Shown one piece after another: positions 6,567 through 8,457 of a stretch of 8,457 bases of DNA. The stretch covers positions 1 through 8,457 of the forward strand of contig JAUWRZ010000070.1 of NCBI GenBank assembly GCA_030610325.1, written 5' to 3'. Source of the stretch: Sulfurimonadaceae bacterium. Its GTDB lineage: Bacteria > Campylobacterota > Campylobacteria > Campylobacterales > Sulfurimonadaceae. The notes below the pieces were generated by a model. The model searched no databases and had not been told where the DNA came from. It was given only the letters and a program-made list of their open reading frames with translations. The first letter of the stretch is position 1; each line of letters opens with the position of its first letter. Both the position numbers and the translations under genes were made by a program.

Positions 6567-6580
6567 ACACTTCTCCTTTT
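6564..6580 (-). promoter_or_regulatory. Strong ribosome binding site selecting an AUU start codon
   Basis: On the minus strand AAAAGGAG (6573-6580) is followed by the 6-base spacer AAGTGT and then ATT (6564-6566), in frame with the PycTM-propeller gene. A GTG (6568-6570) lies only 2 bases after the site and stops after three codons. No better start is available in frame. AUU starts are known from E. coli infC and pcnB, where they hold expression low. Confidence 0.6.
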
Positions 6581-6697
6581 TATCTAACTAGTGTACACAT
6601 AAGTCAATATAATATTTGTTCACAAAATAATATATATAAGACCAAATATGCGATCATAAGATACGCTAGAAGTGTTAAGTGAGTGTGAATCTCATGA

Positions 6698-6774
6698 CGA
6701 TCTGTCCGATCTGTTCACAAGATCTTCTGAAATAGCTGAGAATGCTATGACCTTTATAGATAATATGATCTGTT
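6698..6774 (+). repeat. Three GATCTGT repeats between divergent genes
   Basis: CGATCTGT occurs at 6698-6705 and 6707-6714, and GATCTGTT recurs at 6767-6774. The first two are 9 bases apart. The second copy is also part of a 5-bp inverted repeat, GATCT (6708-6712) with AGATC (6720-6724). The spacer between the membrane-protein gene and nhaA is AT-rich on its left side and also holds the 8-bp palindrome GTGTACAC (6591-6598). These could be binding sites for a regulator of nhaA, but no known consensus is recognised. Confidence 0.3.
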
Positions 6775-6792
6775 ATCTACTCTGACCTATGC

Positions 6793-6798
6793 TACAAT
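6793..6798 (+). promoter_or_regulatory. Candidate -10 element for nhaA
   Basis: TACAAT differs from TATAAT by one base and would start transcription near 6804, about 27 bases before the chosen nhaA ATG. No good -35 hexamer is seen 16-18 bases upstream, which is common in Campylobacterota promoters. If correct, it rules out the upstream ATG at 6789. Confidence 0.3.
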
Positions 6799-6816
6799 TA
6801 CCTCACTATATGACAC

Positions 6817-6822
6817 AAAGGA
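6817..6822 (+). promoter_or_regulatory. Ribosome binding site deciding the nhaA start
   Basis: AAAGGA lies 8 bases before the ATG at 6831. The in-frame ATGs at 6789 and 6810 have no such site, and the one at 6822 overlaps it. Confidence 0.65.
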
Positions 6823-6830
6823 TGCCACCC

Positions 6831-8123
6831 ATGGTACAGCACTTAAAGACCGTACAACACTTCATCAAAGACGAATCGTTCAGTGGTGTCTTGCTATTTA
6901 TCGCGACGATAGCAGCCGTCATAGTCGCCAACTCCTCACTTTCACAGGAGTATTATGACCTCTGGCATATGCCGCTTGGTGTCTCATTGGGAGAGATGAC
7001 AATATCGATGACATTGACCTACTGGATAAACGATGGTCTGATGGCTCTCTTTTTCCTTATGGTCGGACTGGAGATAAAAAGAGAGATGCTCATAGGGGAA
7101 CTCTCCTCTGTCTCCAAAGCTGCTTTCCCTATCGTCGCAGCTATTGGCGGTATGCTTATCCCGGCTCTAGTCTATGTCGCGTTCAACACCACAGACCCTA
7201 TGGGCTTTGGTATCCCGATGGCTACCGACATCGCCTTTGCTCTGGGTATCTTGATGCTTTTGGGCAAAAAGGTGAACCCGGCACTGAAACTCTTTCTCGT
7301 CGCGCTTGCTGTTGTCGATGACCTGGGAGCTGTCCTGGTCGTCGCTACTGTCTATACCAATGAGATCCATGCGGGTTACTTTCTGCATGCCGGCATAGCT
7401 TATGGTCTTATCTGGGTTCTGAACTATAAAGGGGTCAAGTCACTCTGGCCTTACCTCATCTTAGGTATAGCACTATGGGTCTACATCCATGCGATCGGTG
7501 TCCACGCTACGATAGCCGGTGTACTTCTGGCCTTTGCTATCCCTATCACCTCCAAGACCGATGAGGATGAGTTCATCCAAAGCTCAAAAGAGTCCATCGA
7601 TATCTTTGAGACTCATAAGGACAATATCCCTATCTTGAACCATCACCAGATCGATGCCCTTGAAGATATCGCCTATAACTATGACACGGTGCAGAACCCT
7701 CTGGTCAAACTCGAACACCAACTCCATGGTTTCTCAGCGTTCTTCATCATGCCGCTTTTTGCCTTCTCTAATGCCGGTGTGTTGATAGATCTCGGTTCTG
7801 CGTCAGCACATATGTCTGTCGTCCTGGGTATAGTCTTTGGTCTGCTCATCGGAAAACCGATCGGTATCGTCGGCTTTACCTATCTTGCGACAAAACTCAA
7901 TATTTTGAAAAAACCTGATGATCTGAGCTGGAGTGAGGTCGTCGCTGTCGGCTTTCTCGGCGGGATCGGCTTTACCATGTCTATCTTCATCACAGCGCTC
8001 GCCTTTGTAGATGAGGAGGTCATCGCCGCTGCCAAACTCGGGATCTTTGCCGCCTCGTTCATCGCAGCTATCATCGGTGTCGTACTGATCCTACAAGCGG
8101 CGAAGGCTAAAGCAGTCGCTTGA
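6831..8123 (+). CDS. nhaA: Na+/H+ antiporter NhaA
   Basis: NhaA swaps internal Na+ (or Li+) for two external protons across the inner membrane, for salt tolerance and pH control. The 430-residue product has the family hallmarks: FFLMVGLEIKRE (74-85), ATDIAF with D133, VVDDLGAV with the ion-binding pair D163 and D164, HATIAGVLLA, FAFSNAGV, GKPIGI with K342 (equivalent to E. coli K300) and GGIGFTMSIF near the end. From the ATG at 6831 the three aspartates fall on the same numbers as in E. coli, which together with the ribosome binding site supports this start over the three upstream in-frame ATGs. A hydrophilic insert (about 240-291), rich in Asp, Glu and Lys, makes the protein about 40 residues longer than E. 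coli NhaA. Helicobacter NhaA is known to carry a long loop there. It stands alone, divergent from the membrane-protein gene, with hairpins after its stop. Confidence 0.96.
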   Translation: MVQHLKTVQHFIKDESFSGVLLFIATIAAVIVANSSLSQEYYDLWHMPLGVSLGEMTISMTLTYWINDGLMALFFLMVGLEIKREMLIGELSSVSKAAFPIVAAIGGMLIPALVYVAFNTTDPMGFGIPMATDIAFALGILMLLGKKVNPALKLFLVALAVVDDLGAVLVVATVYTNEIHAGYFLHAGIAYGLIWVLNYKGVKSLWPYLILGIALWVYIHAIGVHATIAGVLLAFAIPITSKTDEDEFIQSSKESIDIFETHKDNIPILNHHQIDALEDIAYNYDTVQNPLVKLEHQLHGFSAFFIMPLFAFSNAGVLIDLGSASAHMSVVLGIVFGLLIGKPIGIVGFTYLATKLNILKKPDDLSWSEVVAVGFLGGIGFTMSIFITALAFVDEEVIAAAKLGIFAASFIAAIIGVVLILQAAKAKAVA

Positions 8124-8140
8124 TACAAGGTTCGATATCC

Positions 8141-8164
8141 ATCTACTCTCCGCTGTCAGTAGAT
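8141..8164. repeat. 7-bp hairpin just after nhaA
   Basis: ATCTACT (8141-8147) pairs with AGTAGAT (8158-8164) around a 10-base loop, 17 bases after the nhaA stop. No T-run follows, so it may protect the 3' end of the mRNA rather than terminate transcription. Confidence 0.4.
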
Positions 8165-8195
8165 TGATACTAAGCGTAAAGCGAACTAAAGACAC

Positions 8196-8227
8196 GATGA
8201 CAACGACCTGAGACGAGTCATCTTTTT
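8196..8227 (+). terminator. Candidate nhaA terminator
   Basis: GATGAC (8196-8201) pairs with GTCATC (8217-8222), followed by TTTTT (8223-8227). The 15-base loop is large and the stem short, so this is a weak terminator by sequence. It is correctly placed between nhaA and the next gene. Confidence 0.45.
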
Positions 8228-8261
8228 AATGATCATCAGAAAGAAATAATTAAACGTTACT

Positions 8262-8281
8262 GTATTACAATATTGTTTTAC
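8262..8281. promoter_or_regulatory. Symmetric operator-like palindrome before the ribbon-helix-helix gene
   Basis: GTATTACAATATTGTTTTAC is a 20-base near-palindrome: a perfect 10-bp core ACAATATTGT flanked at equal distance by GTA and TAC. It ends 18 bases before the start codon and overlaps AT-rich hexamers that could serve as the -10 element. Ribbon-helix-helix repressors and antitoxins normally bind such sites at their own promoters, so autoregulation is likely. Confidence 0.5.
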
Positions 8282-8299
8282 ACGAGAAAGGAGAACGTG

Positions 8300-8457
8300 A
8301 TGCTCTCAGTAAGATTGGACCATTCACTTGAACAAGAGCTGGCCATAGTCTCTCGTATCAATCATCAGACAAAAACAGATGTCATCAAAGATGCATTGAC
8401 ATATTATTTCAATATGTTAAAAGTCAAAGAGAAAACCACACCATATGAACTTGGTAA
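8300..8457 (+). CDS. Ribbon-helix-helix (CopG/MetJ-like) repressor or antitoxin, 3' end outside the window
   Basis: The visible 52 residues start LSVRLDHSLEQELAIVS, the beta-strand and first helix of a ribbon-helix-helix domain. The second helix follows (TKTDVIKDALTYYFNML). Dimers of this fold insert the beta-strand pair into the major groove. AAAGGAG stands 6 bases before the ATG (8287-8293). A GTG directly before the ATG is too close to the ribosome binding site. Domains of this size at the start of a short gene are typical of antitoxins of the RelB or ParD type and of small autoregulators. The next gene, where a toxin such as a RelE or ParE type could lie, is outside the window. The palindrome just upstream is its likely binding site. 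Confidence 0.75.
   Translation, partial: MLSVRLDHSLEQELAIVSRINHQTKTDVIKDALTYYFNMLKVKEKTTPYELG

Noticed and set aside
6112..6591. 159-residue plus-strand open frame
   Set aside because: It is antisense to the PycTM domain, whose protein matches a known family and has a clear ribosome binding site.

Overview
The window looks like part of a chromosome from the Campylobacterota, most likely a Sulfurovum- or Sulfurimonas-type marine or sulfur-oxidising lineage. This rests on an NhaA with a long hydrophilic loop of the kind known from Helicobacter, a Porin_O_P-type porin, strong AAGGAG ribosome binding sites and a moderate GC content. It is an inference from gene character, not a database match.

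Left part (1 to about 3850) reads as accessory DNA. It opens inside an IS1634-family DDE transposase whose 5' end lies off the window. On the minus strand follow the C-terminal stub of a tyrosine recombinase that seems to lack its catalytic tyrosine, a glycine-zipper lipoprotein and a 33-residue ORF with a strong ribosome binding site. Next comes a two-gene unit: a zeta-toxin-type P-loop kinase and, overlapping it by 4 bases, a 60-residue protein. This unit has a good sigma70-type promoter.

The gene-free stretch 3458-3998 may be the edge of an integrated element. It holds a perfect 11-bp tandem repeat, then 23 bases with the exact geometry of a tRNA 3' end (T-loop, T-stem 3' strand, 7-base acceptor strand, discriminator, CCA) but no matching 5' half, then a terminator-like hairpin in the same orientation. 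That is what an attR junction at a tRNA gene would look like.

Right part (about 3870 to the end) looks like host backbone. A minus-strand two-gene unit encodes a 487-residue inner-membrane protein and an outer-membrane Porin_O_P channel. The membrane protein pairs a Pycsar-effector-like transmembrane domain (PycTM/DUF5706 type) with a predicted periplasmic DUF3616-like beta-propeller. Its reading frame continues 64 codons upstream of the first ATG/GTG/TTG-type codon, and the best start is an AUU codon 6 bases after a strong Shine-Dalgarno sequence. Divergently transcribed is nhaA, a Na+/H+ antiporter, followed by hairpins and the start of a ribbon-helix-helix repressor or antitoxin gene preceded by a symmetric operator-like palindrome.

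The most unusual items are the PycTM-propeller fusion next to a porin, its apparent AUU start, and the possible tRNA attachment junction.
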